A stretch of DNA of 64,000 nt. Source: Planctomycetota bacterium (GTDB lineage: Bacteria > Planctomycetota > UBA1135 > UBA2386). Positions 40,089 to 49,007 of this stretch are shown piece by piece (positions within the stretch are counted from its first letter, which is position 1; the number at the start of each line of letters is the position of its first letter). The notes beneath the pieces were generated by a model. The model did no database searches, was not told where the DNA came from, and was given only the letters and a program-made list of their open reading frames with translations. A program made the translations under genes and the position numbers. The stretch covers positions 36,749-100,748 of the forward strand of contig JANQJF010000019.1 of NCBI GenBank assembly GCA_028281765.1. Reading direction: 5' to 3'.

Positions 40089-42263
40089 CTACGGTGCCAT
40101 CCACCACGGTCCGCCGTCGTCCGCATGCTCGCGAATCGCGCGAGCCAGCGCCCGTGGCGCCTTGTCGTCGACGCCTTCGGTCAGACGCGGCATCTCGGTT
40201 CCGTGAGACCGGGCGATCGCGTCGATCCGCACCAGAAACTCGGTGCCGTGGGGATCCGCGATGCGGGCGGCGGCGAGCGCCGCTTCTCGAACCTCCGTAG
40301 CGTCGACGCCCGTTCGCGAGGTTGCTGCGGCCTGCAGGGCCAGCAACCGCGCTTCCACATCCTTCGGTGCCCACGCGGACGCGCGGACGCGCTTCACGCC
40401 GGCTAACGCCAATGCGGCGGCACGGCCAGGATCGCCGCGCAGCATGCCGCGCACGCGCAAGGACCGACACCACGCCCAGGCACGCACCGGAAGATTCTTC
40501 GGGGTGCCGCTGCGGTCACTCAGCTCGCGTTCGATCTCGCGCAGTCCGGAGTCTCCGTACGGCTTCGCGTGCTCGTCATCGACGAGGCGGGCGTGCAGCT
40601 CGAGGAAGGCTCCGAGCTCCGGCGTGGAGTAGTGGATTGCCGGTTCGTCCCCGCCCCGCGTGTCGAGCCACGCTTCGACCAACTCGGGATTGCCGAGTGC
40701 AATCCGGTGCAGCACCGCATGCATCTCGGGGGTTCCGTGATGCAGCTCGAGCGCTTCGTCCGGCTCGAACTCGTGCTCCAGGTCCTCGAGCACTTCGAGA
40801 ACGTCCTCGCCAGGATGCTCGTTGCTCCAATCCGTGCGCTGGGCGATCCGGCTGCGGTTGGTGCTGACGAGTAGCGCAACGATGTGCTGGGAATCGAACG
40901 GCAGAGCTTCGACTTCCACCCCGGCCAGGACAGCGAGTGCCGCTCCCCCCAACCCCATCTGGGTCGCGAGTCCCGCGAGTTCGATCCGCCGTTGATCCGG
41001 GAGATCCGGCGCCGTTGCGAGGACGTGAAGCGCGGTGTCACGTGCGTACTCGACTTCACCATGGCGCGCATGGGCGGCGGCCGCGGCTACCTGTAGGCCG
41101 GCCGAACCGCGCTGTCGTGCGATCGCTGCCAGAGTCTTGCGGTCGATCGGGATCTCGACGCTCGGCACGTCTTCCAGAACGGAGGCCATCGTGCCCTCTA
41201 CTCCTGTGGAGTCGTCGGATGCCAACGGGCCGCGAAGCCACCAGCCGGCACCGAGCCCGATCGCGACCAGAGTCATCGCGGCGGCTCGACGCCAAACCGA
41301 AGGGCGCGCGGGAGTGGCTGCATCGTGCAGTGCTCGTGCGAAGTCTCCGGCCCGCTGGAAGCGCGCCTGTGGCTCGGGGTCGAGGGCTCGAGCCAGCGTT
41401 CTCTCGATGGCTCGACGTGTGTTCGGCGATGCCTCGACCAAGCAATCGGCCAGGACGAATCTCGCCAGAGCGCCCAACCCGTAGACGTCGGACTCGATCG
41501 TCGCCTCTTCCTCGCGACCTTGTTCGGGGCTCGCGAACGCGGGGGTGCGCGGTGCGTAGCCGATCGTCACTGCGATCGCGGAGATGTCGGCTTCGTCCGT
41601 CACCCGCGCGGCGCCGAAGTCCAGCAGGACAGGCCAGTCGCCGTCGGTCACGACGACGTTCGCGGGCTTGACGTCCCGGTGGACGAAGCCACGCCGGTGT
41701 ACGTGGTCGAGGGCATCGGCCACTTTGCCGATCAGGGCAGCGGTGCGCGGCAAGGAAGGCTTCTGCTCGCGTACGAACGCGTCGAGCGGACGACCGCTCA
41801 GCGCGTGTAGAACGCAGTAGGGCAACCCCGCGGCGGTTTCGCCCGCGTCGACGATCGACACGATGTTGGGGTGGTTCAACGACGCGAGGATGCGTCCCTC
41901 TTGCTCGAGACGGGCGCGCCCTTGGGCGGACTCGAATGCGTCGAGTGTCGGAAACTTGATCGCAACGGAGACGTGCGGCGCGGTCCGCGAGTTCGCGAGC
42001 CACACCGACCCCATGCCGCCATCGCCGATCGGAGCCACCAGTCGATACGCGCCGACCGAATCGCCGGGCCAGGGAAACATCCGGGGGTTCGTTTCGTCTT
42101 CCGCACCCGAGTCTGGCGACGCGTCGTCGGCAGCCAACATCGAACGGAGACGGTCGCGCATCACGGTGTCTTCGTCGAGTGTCGAGAGTCGCGCCTCCCG
42201 AGCGGCAGTGTCCAGATCCGCGAGTTCGCGAAAGAGGGTCCAAAGGCGTGTCGGATCGCTCAT
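40089..42263 (-). CDS. Transmembrane Ser/Thr kinase linked to the oxidase operon
   Basis: 724 residues; ATG overlaps the sigma stop (ATGA). Short N-terminal helical domain (LWTLFRELADLDTAAREA). Kinase about 70-325: GDGGMGSVWLA, VAIKFP, FVHRDVKPANVVV, DFGAARV, SPEQ. TM helix near 325-345 (AAAMTLVAIGLGAGWWL). The C-terminal 370 residues are helical and mostly outside the membrane, with repeated A-x-A-x-x-A helices that look TPR-like in part but not regular. The layout sigma-kinase-targets suggests that it senses a signal for the oxidase/peroxidase genes. Substrate unknown. Confidence 0.92.
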   Translation of the reverse strand: MSDPTRLWTLFRELADLDTAAREARLSTLDEDTVMRDRLRSMLAADDASPDSGAEDETNPRMFPWPGDSVGAYRLVAPIGDGGMGSVWLANSRTAPHVSVAIKFPTLDAFESAQGRARLEQEGRILASLNHPNIVSIVDAGETAAGLPYCVLHALSGRPLDAFVREQKPSLPRTAALIGKVADALDHVHRRGFVHRDVKPANVVVTDGDWPVLLDFGAARVTDEADISAIAVTIGYAPRTPAFASPEQGREEEATIESDVYGLGALARFVLADCLVEASPNTRRAIERTLARALDPEPQARFQRAGDFARALHDAATPARPSVWRRAAAMTLVAIGLGAGWWLRGPLASDDSTGVEGTMASVLEDVPSVEIPIDRKTLAAIARQRGSAGLQVAAAAAHARHGEVEYARDTALHVLATAPDLPDQRRIELAGLATQMGLGGAALAVLAGVEVEALPFDSQHIVALLVSTNRSRIAQRTDWSNEHPGEDVLEVLEDLEHEFEPDEALELHHGTPEMHAVLHRIALGNPELVEAWLDTRGGDEPAIHYSTPELGAFLELHARLVDDEHAKPYGDSGLREIERELSDRSGTPKNLPVRAWAWCRSLRVRGMLRGDPGRAAALALAGVKRVRASAWAPKDVEARLLALQAAATSRTGVDATEVREAALAAARIADPHGTEFLVRIDAIARSHGTEMPRLTEGVDDKAPRALARAIREHADDGGPWWMAP

Positions 42264-42889
42264 CCGCAGGCACCCCGTTCATCCCACGGATCGCCGTAGA
42301 GCTCCGAGACTAGCCAGGCTCGCGCGAAGCGCCAACGACGTTCGATGCTGCGCACCGAGATGCCCAGCGCGCGCGCGCATTCCCGATTGTCCAATCCACC
42401 GAAGAAGCGGAGTTCCGCGACGCCCGCGGCTCCCGGATGCTCGACCGCGAGTTGCCGCAGTGCTTCGTCGAGTTCGAGGGTGTCGAACCTGCGTCCCTGC
42501 ATGACCAGGCGATCGAGTCCATCCTGGCGTTGCGAGTGTTCGCCTCCCCGCTTCGTCGCGCGGCGGCGGCGCACGTGGTCGACGATCGCACGGCGCATCG
42601 CGACCGCGGCCGCGACCATGAGGTTGGCGCGGTCATCCCATCCCTTGCGTTCGCGCGACAGTCGCAGGAACGCCTCGTGCAGTAGATCCGTCGGGTCGAT
42701 CGACAGCGGGCCCGAGGAGTCGAGCGTTCTCTGGGCCACTTCGCGCAGTTCGCGATAGACGAGTGGCATCACGGCTCGCAGCGCGGCGTGCGCATCGTCT
42801 GCCCGTCGGATCACCCGGTCAGTTGCCGAGGTTCCGGTTCGATCCGGGCGATCCGAATCTGTCGGTCCGTGTGGATGGTGGTGGTGCAT
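42260..42889 (-). CDS. ECF sigma factor (TIGR02999-like) upstream of kinase and oxidase genes
   Basis: 209 residues from ATG 42889; the track uses an in-frame ATG at 42940, equally possible. Unusual His-rich N-terminus (MHHHHPHGP). Region 2: YRELREVAQRTLDSSGPLSIDPTDLLHEAFLRL, then MRRAIVDHVRRRRATKRGG; region 4: VAELRFFGGLDNRECARALGISVRSIERRWRFARAWL. No anti-sigma factor; a kinase is coupled instead. The nearest downstream genes on the strand are the kinase, peroxidase and oxidase, so these are the expected targets. The His-rich tip could bind a metal such as copper, though this is speculation. Confidence 0.92.
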   Translation of the reverse strand: MHHHHPHGPTDSDRPDRTGTSATDRVIRRADDAHAALRAVMPLVYRELREVAQRTLDSSGPLSIDPTDLLHEAFLRLSRERKGWDDRANLMVAAAVAMRRAIVDHVRRRRATKRGGEHSQRQDGLDRLVMQGRRFDTLELDEALRQLAVEHPGAAGVAELRFFGGLDNRECARALGISVRSIERRWRFARAWLVSELYGDPWDERGACG

Positions 42890-42972
42890 CGTCGCAGGCG
42901 AGTCACGGCCGACGCGGTGGGAGCGGGCAGGCAAATACATCTGCCGCGCGGTGATCTGACTTCGCTGTTACA

Positions 42973-43001
42973 TCGGACGGCCAATGTCTCGTGTTTGTTC
43001 C
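42973..43001 (-). promoter_or_regulatory. Possible ECF-type promoter ahead of the sigma gene
   Basis: On the minus strand GGAAC, 18 bases, then GTCCGA, ending 84 bases before the sigma ATG. It is similar to the GGAAC / GTC-type boxes of ECF promoters. One site, eye-selected, so weak evidence; the rest of the 198-base gap shows nothing else. Confidence 0.3.
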
Positions 43002-43087
43002 AGGAAGTCGGGTAACTCTCCTGCATTGAGCGGAATGGGACCGGACCATGCCATCGGCCTGATCGCTTGCACGCTCGACCGTATGTG

Positions 43088-44245
43088 TCAGTCCGTGAAG
43101 ACGACCACCGCGTGATTCGACAGCAACGGCGTCGCGCCGATGCTCAGCGCCTGCACGCCGACGACCCAGCCCTCGAGTGCGGGGATCGGCGGGAGGGGCA
43201 GCGCGAGAACCCAGACCTCGCTCGGTCCCTGCACCGCGCTCGCGAAGAGGCCGAACGCGGCGGCGTCCAGGCCGAACGGTCCCGCCGTCGTCGAGACGAG
43301 CGGGCCCGGCCGTCCGATGAATGCCGCGAGCGCGTCCCCTTGATCCGAGATCGTTTCGATCACCACCGTGTTGCCCGGGCCGGCGCCGGCGGCCGTCATC
43401 GCGACCGGTCGTCCGGGCAGCGGCGTGTGCGTGCCCGAGACGTCGGGCGCGCCGAGCTGCGGGAAGAACGTCACGGCCGGGCTGCGTTGCACGGTGCCGC
43501 CGATCGTCGTCACCGCGGCGACGGGTGGGCCGAGGGTCGACATTCCCGCGCGGATCACGCTCCGTGCGTCCCCGGAGATGCGCAGCGTCGTGTTCGTCGC
43601 CTGGATCGCAGGCGCGCCGTTGAAGCCGAACAGTCCGACCGTGCCGTCACCACCGGTGACGTCGCACTGCGCGAGCACGAGCGTCGAGTCGAAGACTCGC
43701 ACGCCGCTCGCGGACGGCGTCAGCTTCGTCGGCACGCCGGCATCGGAACCCGTGAACTCGCAAAGCTGTGCCGTGACGTGACTGTTCGACGTGATCAGCA
43801 CACCGAGGCCGCCGACGGTGCACTCACTCAGCGTCACGTTGTCCGACGCCTGGATGGTCAGGCTGCGCCCCGAAGCGACGCGGTCGAAGTAGACCGAGCC
43901 CGGGTTGCTCGTGACCTCGAGCACGGTGCCGAAGATCGGCGTCGCGGTTCCGACGTAGCCGCTCATCACGAACTGCTTGCCAGCCGCGAGGCTCCCGATC
44001 CGGAACACCCCCGGCTCGACGATCGAGCCCGCCGCGAAACGGATCGTCAGCGCCTTGTCGGTGACGATCGGCGCATACGACCCCGCGCGCACCAGAATCG
44101 TGTCTCCATCCGAAGCCGCGGCCTCGGCGGCAGGCAGATCGTCGAAGTCGAACGGCGGGACCCCCGCCTCGTCGACGATCCAAGTCTGCTGGCTCGCGAG
44201 CGACCCAGCCAACGAAACGGCAAGAGCGACAGCGGTCGTGCGCAT
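43088..44245 (-). CDS. Secreted right-handed beta-helix protein
   Basis: 385 residues. Signal peptide MRTTAVALAVSLAGSLASQ. SDGDTILVRAGSYAPIVTDKALTIRF is the start of many pectate-lyase-like parallel beta-helices, followed by short repeating rungs (LTIQASDNVTLSECTV, VLITSNSHVTAQLCEF, TLVLAQCDVTGGDG, IQATNTTLRISG). No acidic catalytic cluster recognisable as pectate lyase. The end carries the shared C-terminal signature (VVGVQALSIG...SNHA). Probably polysaccharide-binding or structural on the surface. Stands alone between the sigma gene and an unrelated gene, on the same strand as both. Confidence 0.82.
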   Translation of the reverse strand: MRTTAVALAVSLAGSLASQQTWIVDEAGVPPFDFDDLPAAEAAASDGDTILVRAGSYAPIVTDKALTIRFAAGSIVEPGVFRIGSLAAGKQFVMSGYVGTATPIFGTVLEVTSNPGSVYFDRVASGRSLTIQASDNVTLSECTVGGLGVLITSNSHVTAQLCEFTGSDAGVPTKLTPSASGVRVFDSTLVLAQCDVTGGDGTVGLFGFNGAPAIQATNTTLRISGDARSVIRAGMSTLGPPVAAVTTIGGTVQRSPAVTFFPQLGAPDVSGTHTPLPGRPVAMTAAGAGPGNTVVIETISDQGDALAAFIGRPGPLVSTTAGPFGLDAAAFGLFASAVQGPSEVWVLALPLPPIPALEGWVVGVQALSIGATPLLSNHAVVVFTD

Positions 44246-44375
44246 CGGTGTTCTCCGCGTTCTGAGGACCGCCCCCCAGTCTACCGAGTCTTACGCGCCC
44301 GCGCCCACGCCCGCTCCCGACTCGAGCCCCAGCCCGCGCCCTCGCCCGAAACAAGGCGCCGCGAAGCGGCGACCC

Positions 44376-45707
44376 CTATCTCGGGCGTCCGGGTGTCGCC
44401 GCCTGCTTGATCAGCCAGCGCTTCCACGGCTTCTCGAACTTCTCGATCGGCTTGCCGATCGCGCGGTCGAACACCCGGCTGCTGTCACCCTTGCCCTCGC
44501 CGAGCGCGACGCGGAGATACTCGAACACCTTCGGTCCGAGGTTCGGGTTCGCGTCTTCGTCGAGCAGAAACGCGACGAACATGTGCACCGCGGCCCAGTG
44601 CACGTCGGACCGCGTGCGGTTCGTGCGTCGCTGCAGCGTGCCCGCGCCGTAGAAGTGGTCGCGCAGCGTCAGGTGCAGCATGTTCTTCAGGCTGTAGCGC
44701 TTGCCCTGCAATGCGAGCTGCGCGTGCTGGCGACCCGGAGCAGGCTGGATCGGTTCGACGTTGCCGGGATCGCCAAAGAACTTGCTGTCGACGTACTGCG
44801 CGATGCCGAGCTCGAACCAGTCGACGAAGCGCTGCTGCTCGCCGCCGGGATCGTTGTTGCGCGCGAGGGTGCGGTAGAGCAGGTGCTGCGTCGCGACCTC
44901 GAACAGCCGCGTCGGGCGAGGCTCGTTGCGCGAGTAGAACAAGTAGCTGTACTCGTTGTACGGGTTCGGCACGAAGTAGGGGTGGCCCGCATTGCTCCAC
45001 TGCGGGAACTTCCCGTCCTCGTCGTAGATCCGCAGGCGCATCGGCTCGAGCACCTCGTCGAGCTGGAGCGCCTCGCCGTGTTCGTCGAGCCACCAGAGAT
45101 ACATCCGCTCGAGATCGAGCAGCGCGTTGACCGTGCGCTCGATCCCCGCGTCGCTCTCGATCACGAAGTGTTCGCTGCGCAGCTCGAGCGCGTGCCCGAT
45201 GTCGCCCGTGTACTCGTCGAACTTGTCCTTGCTGACGAAACGCGACCCGAGCGGCCACAGGTAGCCGCGCTTCTTCCGCTTGTGGCCGAGGAACTCGTGC
45301 GCCGGCCCGTGGTCCGGATCGCGCACGAGGACGGCGTGCGCTTCGACACGCGCGAGGTGCCAGAGCTGCGCCTTCTCGCACCACTTCGACAGCTCCCAGT
45401 GCGTCTCGGCGAGCGCGGGGTCGTGGCCGACGCGCTGGTCGAAGTACTGCCGCAGCTTGTCGCGCACGGTGTCGATCGACTGCACGCGCTTCTGTCGAAT
45501 GCGCACGCGCTTGCCGCCCTGCATGACGAGGAGCTCCTTCTCGTCGTGGCGCTGCTTGACGCGGCCGCGCACTTCCTTGCCGGACTTCAGCACGATCGTG
45601 TCGCGCATGTCGTCGCGGTCGCGCTTACGCTTGCTCTGGGCGTCCGCGGGCAGGACGAGGAGTGCCGTCGCCAGGACGGCGAGGACGGTTCGGGTGCTCG
45701 CAACCAT
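44376..45707 (-). CDS. Secreted protein with DUF1570-like, protease-resembling region
   Basis: 443 residues from ATG 45707 (signal peptide MVASTRTVLAVLATALLVLPADA). Residues 35-80 are a basic SH3-like strand set (TIVLKSGKEVRGRVKQRHDEKELLVMQGG). The remainder resembles Planctomycete DUF1570-type proteins: LRIYDEDGKFPQW, FYSRNEPRPTRLFEVATQHLLYRTL, DWFELGIAQYVDSKF. The last two should hold a metallopeptidase HExxH-like helix and an EGxA motif; here the HE pair is absent (EVATQHL) so catalysis is doubtful. Function unknown. It follows 64 bases after the regulator gene on the same strand. Confidence 0.65.
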   Translation of the reverse strand: MVASTRTVLAVLATALLVLPADAQSKRKRDRDDMRDTIVLKSGKEVRGRVKQRHDEKELLVMQGGKRVRIRQKRVQSIDTVRDKLRQYFDQRVGHDPALAETHWELSKWCEKAQLWHLARVEAHAVLVRDPDHGPAHEFLGHKRKKRGYLWPLGSRFVSKDKFDEYTGDIGHALELRSEHFVIESDAGIERTVNALLDLERMYLWWLDEHGEALQLDEVLEPMRLRIYDEDGKFPQWSNAGHPYFVPNPYNEYSYLFYSRNEPRPTRLFEVATQHLLYRTLARNNDPGGEQQRFVDWFELGIAQYVDSKFFGDPGNVEPIQPAPGRQHAQLALQGKRYSLKNMLHLTLRDHFYGAGTLQRRTNRTRSDVHWAAVHMFVAFLLDEDANPNLGPKVFEYLRVALGEGKGDSSRVFDRAIGKPIEKFEKPWKRWLIKQAATPGRPR

Positions 45708-45771
45708 GTTCAATTCATCGGTTCCAGATGGGCGCACCCACAAGGCCGGCAAACCGCAGGCCATGAAAGCT

Positions 45772-46560
45772 TTACGTGGAACCGTTGGTGGCGGCGGTAG
45801 GGGTGTTGCGGAATCGCTCGGTCAGCTCGTTCGCGATTTCGGCGATGGTCCGATCGTGGGTTTCGACCGTAATCTCCGCCTGCTCGTAGAGATGGCGCCG
45901 TTCGCCGAGGATGTTGCAGAGCGCCGCGAAGGCCTGCTCGTCGTCGCCCATCGGGCGCGTGTCGCCCTGGGCGATGACCCGTGACCAGTGGTCCTCGGGC
46001 TTTGCGCGGAGCCAGATGGTCCGAGAGTGTGCTCTCAGGAGGTCATAGGTGGCTCGCTCGGTGACCAGCCCGCCGCCCGTTGCCAAGACGAACGGACGGG
46101 GGTGTTCGACCAGCAGCGTGCGGAGTGTGTCCTGCTCGGCGCGCCGGTAGTAGGTCTGGTCGTACATCTGGAAGATCTGGTCGAGTTCGAGCCCGGTCGT
46201 GCGCTCGATCTCCGCATCCAGCTCGATCAGCGGACAGCCGAGGTTGTCGGCCAGAGATCGGCCGACCGAGCTCTTACCGGCGCCGCGCAGTCCGAGCAGG
46301 GCGAGGACGCCGTTGCGGCGGTCGTCCTCGGCGGTCAAGTGGTTGCTGAGAAGGCCCACGGCGGTCGTGCCGAGCGCGTCCGCGACTTCGCAGAGCTTCA
46401 GCAGCGACGGGTTGGCCTTGCCGGTTTCGATGTCTGCGAGGAACCGCTCCGAGATCCCCGTCCGGTCCGCGAGGTCACGCCGCGTCCAGCTCCGCGCGTT
46501 GCGCATCGACCGCACGGTCTTGCCGAGGGCCGTCAGGAGATGTCGGGGGTCGTCGCGCAA
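45772..46560 (-). CDS. BzdR/BoxR-like regulator: XRE HTH plus shikimate-kinase-like domain
   Basis: 262 residues from a likely TTG start at 46560; the first ATG (46506) would cut the HTH, and the track start (46878) adds unrelated sequence. HTH at about 20-75: SWTRRDLADRTGISERFLADIETGKANPSLLKLCEVADAL. The shikimate-kinase-like domain follows: ALLGLRGAGKSSVG (P-loop), LIELDAEIERTTG, YRRAEQDTL, LATGGGLVTERATYDLL, TIWLRAKPEDH and AQGDTRPM. This order is that of BzdR/BoxR, repressors that bind benzoyl-CoA at the kinase-like domain. No benzoyl-CoA pathway gene is near, so its effector may differ. Divergent 272 bases from the next gene. Confidence 0.85.
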   Translation of the reverse strand: MRDDPRHLLTALGKTVRSMRNARSWTRRDLADRTGISERFLADIETGKANPSLLKLCEVADALGTTAVGLLSNHLTAEDDRRNGVLALLGLRGAGKSSVGRSLADNLGCPLIELDAEIERTTGLELDQIFQMYDQTYYRRAEQDTLRTLLVEHPRPFVLATGGGLVTERATYDLLRAHSRTIWLRAKPEDHWSRVIAQGDTRPMGDDEQAFAALCNILGERRHLYEQAEITVETHDRTIAEIANELTERFRNTPTAATNGST

Positions 46561-46832
46561 TTGGTAGTAAACTGCAGGTTCAGTTCGGATACCCGTAGTA
46601 TTGTGCGTATTGAGGCCCGCGTGCGCCAGGGGGGAACCGCGAAATCGACCTCGCGAACGATCCCGAGGAGACGCCGGTCTTCCGCACCCGATCGGACGGA
46701 CGCGGGGGCTACGGCGCGGAAGGCGAACTCCGGGTCTGCAAGTAGGCGTCCAGCTCGCGCCATGACGCCGTTGGGGTCGGCGCGTCGGCGTCGAGGCCAA
46801 GTCCACCGAGCGCCCGCGACGATGGCATCGGA

Positions 46833-48068
46833 ATGAGCGTTCGCCCGCCGCGTACGATCGCCATTCTGATCCCCACACTCGTCGCGCTCTCGATGGTCGC
46901 GGTCGTGTGGCGGTCCGGCGTCTCCACCGAGGAGATGTGGGCGGAGATGCGGAACTGGGCGGACGATGAGGCCAAGCGGTTCGATTCCCGAAGCTTCGAA
47001 CGGCCGGTGCTCTGGGGCGACGCGGGATCCGGGCTCGTCTGGAACGCGTACGACGAAGCGCTCGCGTTGTCCGAGGACCACTACAAGGAAGACGAATTCC
47101 TGCTCGCGCAGCTGGGCCACGGCACAGCGCAGATCACCGAAGAGCAGATCAGCGCGGTTCGCCGCCGGTGGCGACCCGCGCTCGATCGAATGCGCGTCGG
47201 GGCGCACCGGACGGACGCGCGGCCGCCGACCGATTGGGTCGCGGGCTACGGGCACCCGACGATGAATCTGCTGCACTCGCGCGCGCTGATCAACGCCGCT
47301 CGGCACGAGGCGACGCAGGCGATCGAGTCCGGCCACTATGTCGAAGCGGTGAAGATGCTGCTCGACGCGGCTGCGTTTGCCGTCGACATGAGTCATCGCG
47401 TCATGACCATCGACGAGATGATCGGGGTCGCGCTCATGACGATCGCGACCCACGACGCGCTTCCGGACGAGGTCCTGCGTGGGATGCCGCGCGAAGCGCT
47501 CGAGTATCTGCGCGACGGGCTCGCGGTCGTCGATCATCTGACGGCTTCGCACGCCCCGTCCGTGCAGCGCAACACGGTGATGCTCGCGTTCTACGCGCAG
47601 GGACCGGTGGGTTTCGAGATGCTCACCAGCGACGATCGATTCGGTAGCCTGCTGGATCGGGCGCGCTACGGTTTCTCCGAGCGACGGATGATCGCCGGAG
47701 CCGTCCACGAGCTGATCGCCGGTCATCGGGAACTCGTGCGGACTCGCCACCTGCGGTGGCCCGACCGTCGCGTGCTGATCGACGAAGTGTCGACGTCGCT
47801 GCGCGAATCGTCGAACCCGCTGGCCCGATGCGTCGGCTCCAACATCTTTGCGGTCGAGGAGTCCAAGCGGCACTGCGTCGCGAAGCTCCGGCTGCTGCGG
47901 ATGGCCGTCGCCTACCATCTCGAAGAGCCGTTGCCCGAGCTCGCCGATCCCCTCGGCCAGGGTGCGCTCCGCGCCGATCCGGCCGAACCGGGCATGTGCT
48001 TCTCGAGCGAGTTTCGGAATCCGGGCCGCCTGACGTCGATCGAGCGCCTCGCCCGACGCGGCGAGTGA
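46833..48068 (+). CDS. Membrane-anchored helical protein, unknown function
   Basis: 411 residues. One N-terminal helix (TIAILIPTLVALSMVAVVW, about 8-26), then an all-helical, outside-facing domain. Strongly charged helices (AWDDEAKRF-type) and a histidine-containing core (MSHRVMTIDEMIGVALM, LLHSRALINAARHEA) are seen. Near-identical family architecture is common in uncharacterised Planctomycete proteins but I cannot name one. No RBS is obvious before ATG 46833, so a start further in is possible. The 272-base gap to the left shows no gene. It precedes the ECF-kinase operon by 174 bases; whether it belongs to it is unclear. Confidence 0.7.
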   Translation: MSVRPPRTIAILIPTLVALSMVAVVWRSGVSTEEMWAEMRNWADDEAKRFDSRSFERPVLWGDAGSGLVWNAYDEALALSEDHYKEDEFLLAQLGHGTAQITEEQISAVRRRWRPALDRMRVGAHRTDARPPTDWVAGYGHPTMNLLHSRALINAARHEATQAIESGHYVEAVKMLLDAAAFAVDMSHRVMTIDEMIGVALMTIATHDALPDEVLRGMPREALEYLRDGLAVVDHLTASHAPSVQRNTVMLAFYAQGPVGFEMLTSDDRFGSLLDRARYGFSERRMIAGAVHELIAGHRELVRTRHLRWPDRRVLIDEVSTSLRESSNPLARCVGSNIFAVEESKRHCVAKLRLLRMAVAYHLEEPLPELADPLGQGALRADPAEPGMCFSSEFRNPGRLTSIERLARRGE

Positions 48069-48242
48069 GCGACCGAGGATCGCCGAATCCACCGGCTCGC
48101 GGCCGTTCCAGCCCGCGTCGCCGCGGATTCGCCGGTGTCAGTGGGCCATCCTCCGTCGGATCCCGATCGATTCTGCGGATTTCTCGGTAAGCCCCCGCCC
48201 GGCGCGCACAAGCCCGGGTGGAGCCATGCGAGAAACGAGTAC

Positions 48243-49004
48243 ATGATGGGTGATCGCGACCTGAGCACGAGCCGCGTCCCGGGCTCGAGACTCGGCCGAA
48301 CCGGAAGACTGCGAGTGGACGAGCAGGCCCATAGCACATTGGCGACCTACTGGACGCACGTCGGAGAACTCGACCAGAGTCGGGCCGAGAGTGCCTGGAC
48401 GTGGTTCGTCGAGCGCTATCGGGGATTCGTCCGCGGCGTGCTGCGCCGCTTCCTGGGCGACGCGCACGCGGATGCCGCGACCGACGATTTCTGGACCTAC
48501 CTCTTCACGAGCAAGGTGCTGAGCAAGGCGGATCGCAGCCGGCGGCTGCGCGCATTCTTGGTGGGCGTTCTGCGCAATTTCGCCCACGACTGGCGGCGTG
48601 CCCACGTATCGGCGCAGCAGGGCGAAGACGAGGAGGCGCCGGATCGCGAGACGTTCGACCTGCACGAGGACGAGGAGATGTCCCTGTGGGCTTCGAACGT
48701 GCTCCGCAACGCGCTCGTCGAGATGGAGCGCCGATGGCCGAACAGCGCCGAGGTGCTGCGTTCGTTCTACGGGCTGTCGCTCGCCGACGACCGCCCGGTC
48801 GAACCGCTGTCGGTGTCCGAGACCGCAAAGCGGCTCGGGTGCAACACGAACGCCGTGCACCAGGCCCTGCATCGCGGACGCAAGCGGCTGCGCAGCTGTC
48901 TCGAGGCCGAGCTCGCGCGACTCGTCGGGCGTGAGGAGACCGCCACCGAGATTCCGCTGATCCTGAGTGCGATCGGCAGGCAGACTCCGGGACTCACAGA
49001 CTGA
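48243..49004 (+). CDS. ECF-type sigma factor of the kinase-SUMF1 operon
   Basis: 253 residues from ATG 48243 (an adjacent ATG follows; the track uses an upstream GTG at 48135). Region 2 is TWFVERYRGFVRGVLRRFLGDAHADAATDDFWTYLFTSKV, then LRAFLVGVLRNFAHDWRR. The 30-residue acidic linker (EDEEAPDRETFDLHEDEEMS) and region 4 (LSVSETAKRLGCNTNAVHQALHRGRKRLRSC) complete it. The family differs from the TIGR02999-like ones at 30 and 42 kb. It has an N-terminal extension of about 50 residues. Three bases separate it from the kinase, so the two are co-translated. No anti-sigma gene in the operon. Confidence 0.88.
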   Translation: MMGDRDLSTSRVPGSRLGRTGRLRVDEQAHSTLATYWTHVGELDQSRAESAWTWFVERYRGFVRGVLRRFLGDAHADAATDDFWTYLFTSKVLSKADRSRRLRAFLVGVLRNFAHDWRRAHVSAQQGEDEEAPDRETFDLHEDEEMSLWASNVLRNALVEMERRWPNSAEVLRSFYGLSLADDRPVEPLSVSETAKRLGCNTNAVHQALHRGRKRLRSCLEAELARLVGREETATEIPLILSAIGRQTPGLTD

Positions 49005-49007
49005 CGG

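Noticed and set aside
42260-42940. Use of the farther ATG (42940) for the sigma factor
   Set aside because: Not excluded, but the ATG at 42889 is closer to conserved region 2 and leaves a normal leader; neither has a clear RBS.
46533-48092. 519-residue minus-strand ORF covering the regulator gap and the anchored protein
   Set aside because: Opposes the 46833 gene, has no domain, and includes the non-coding gap.
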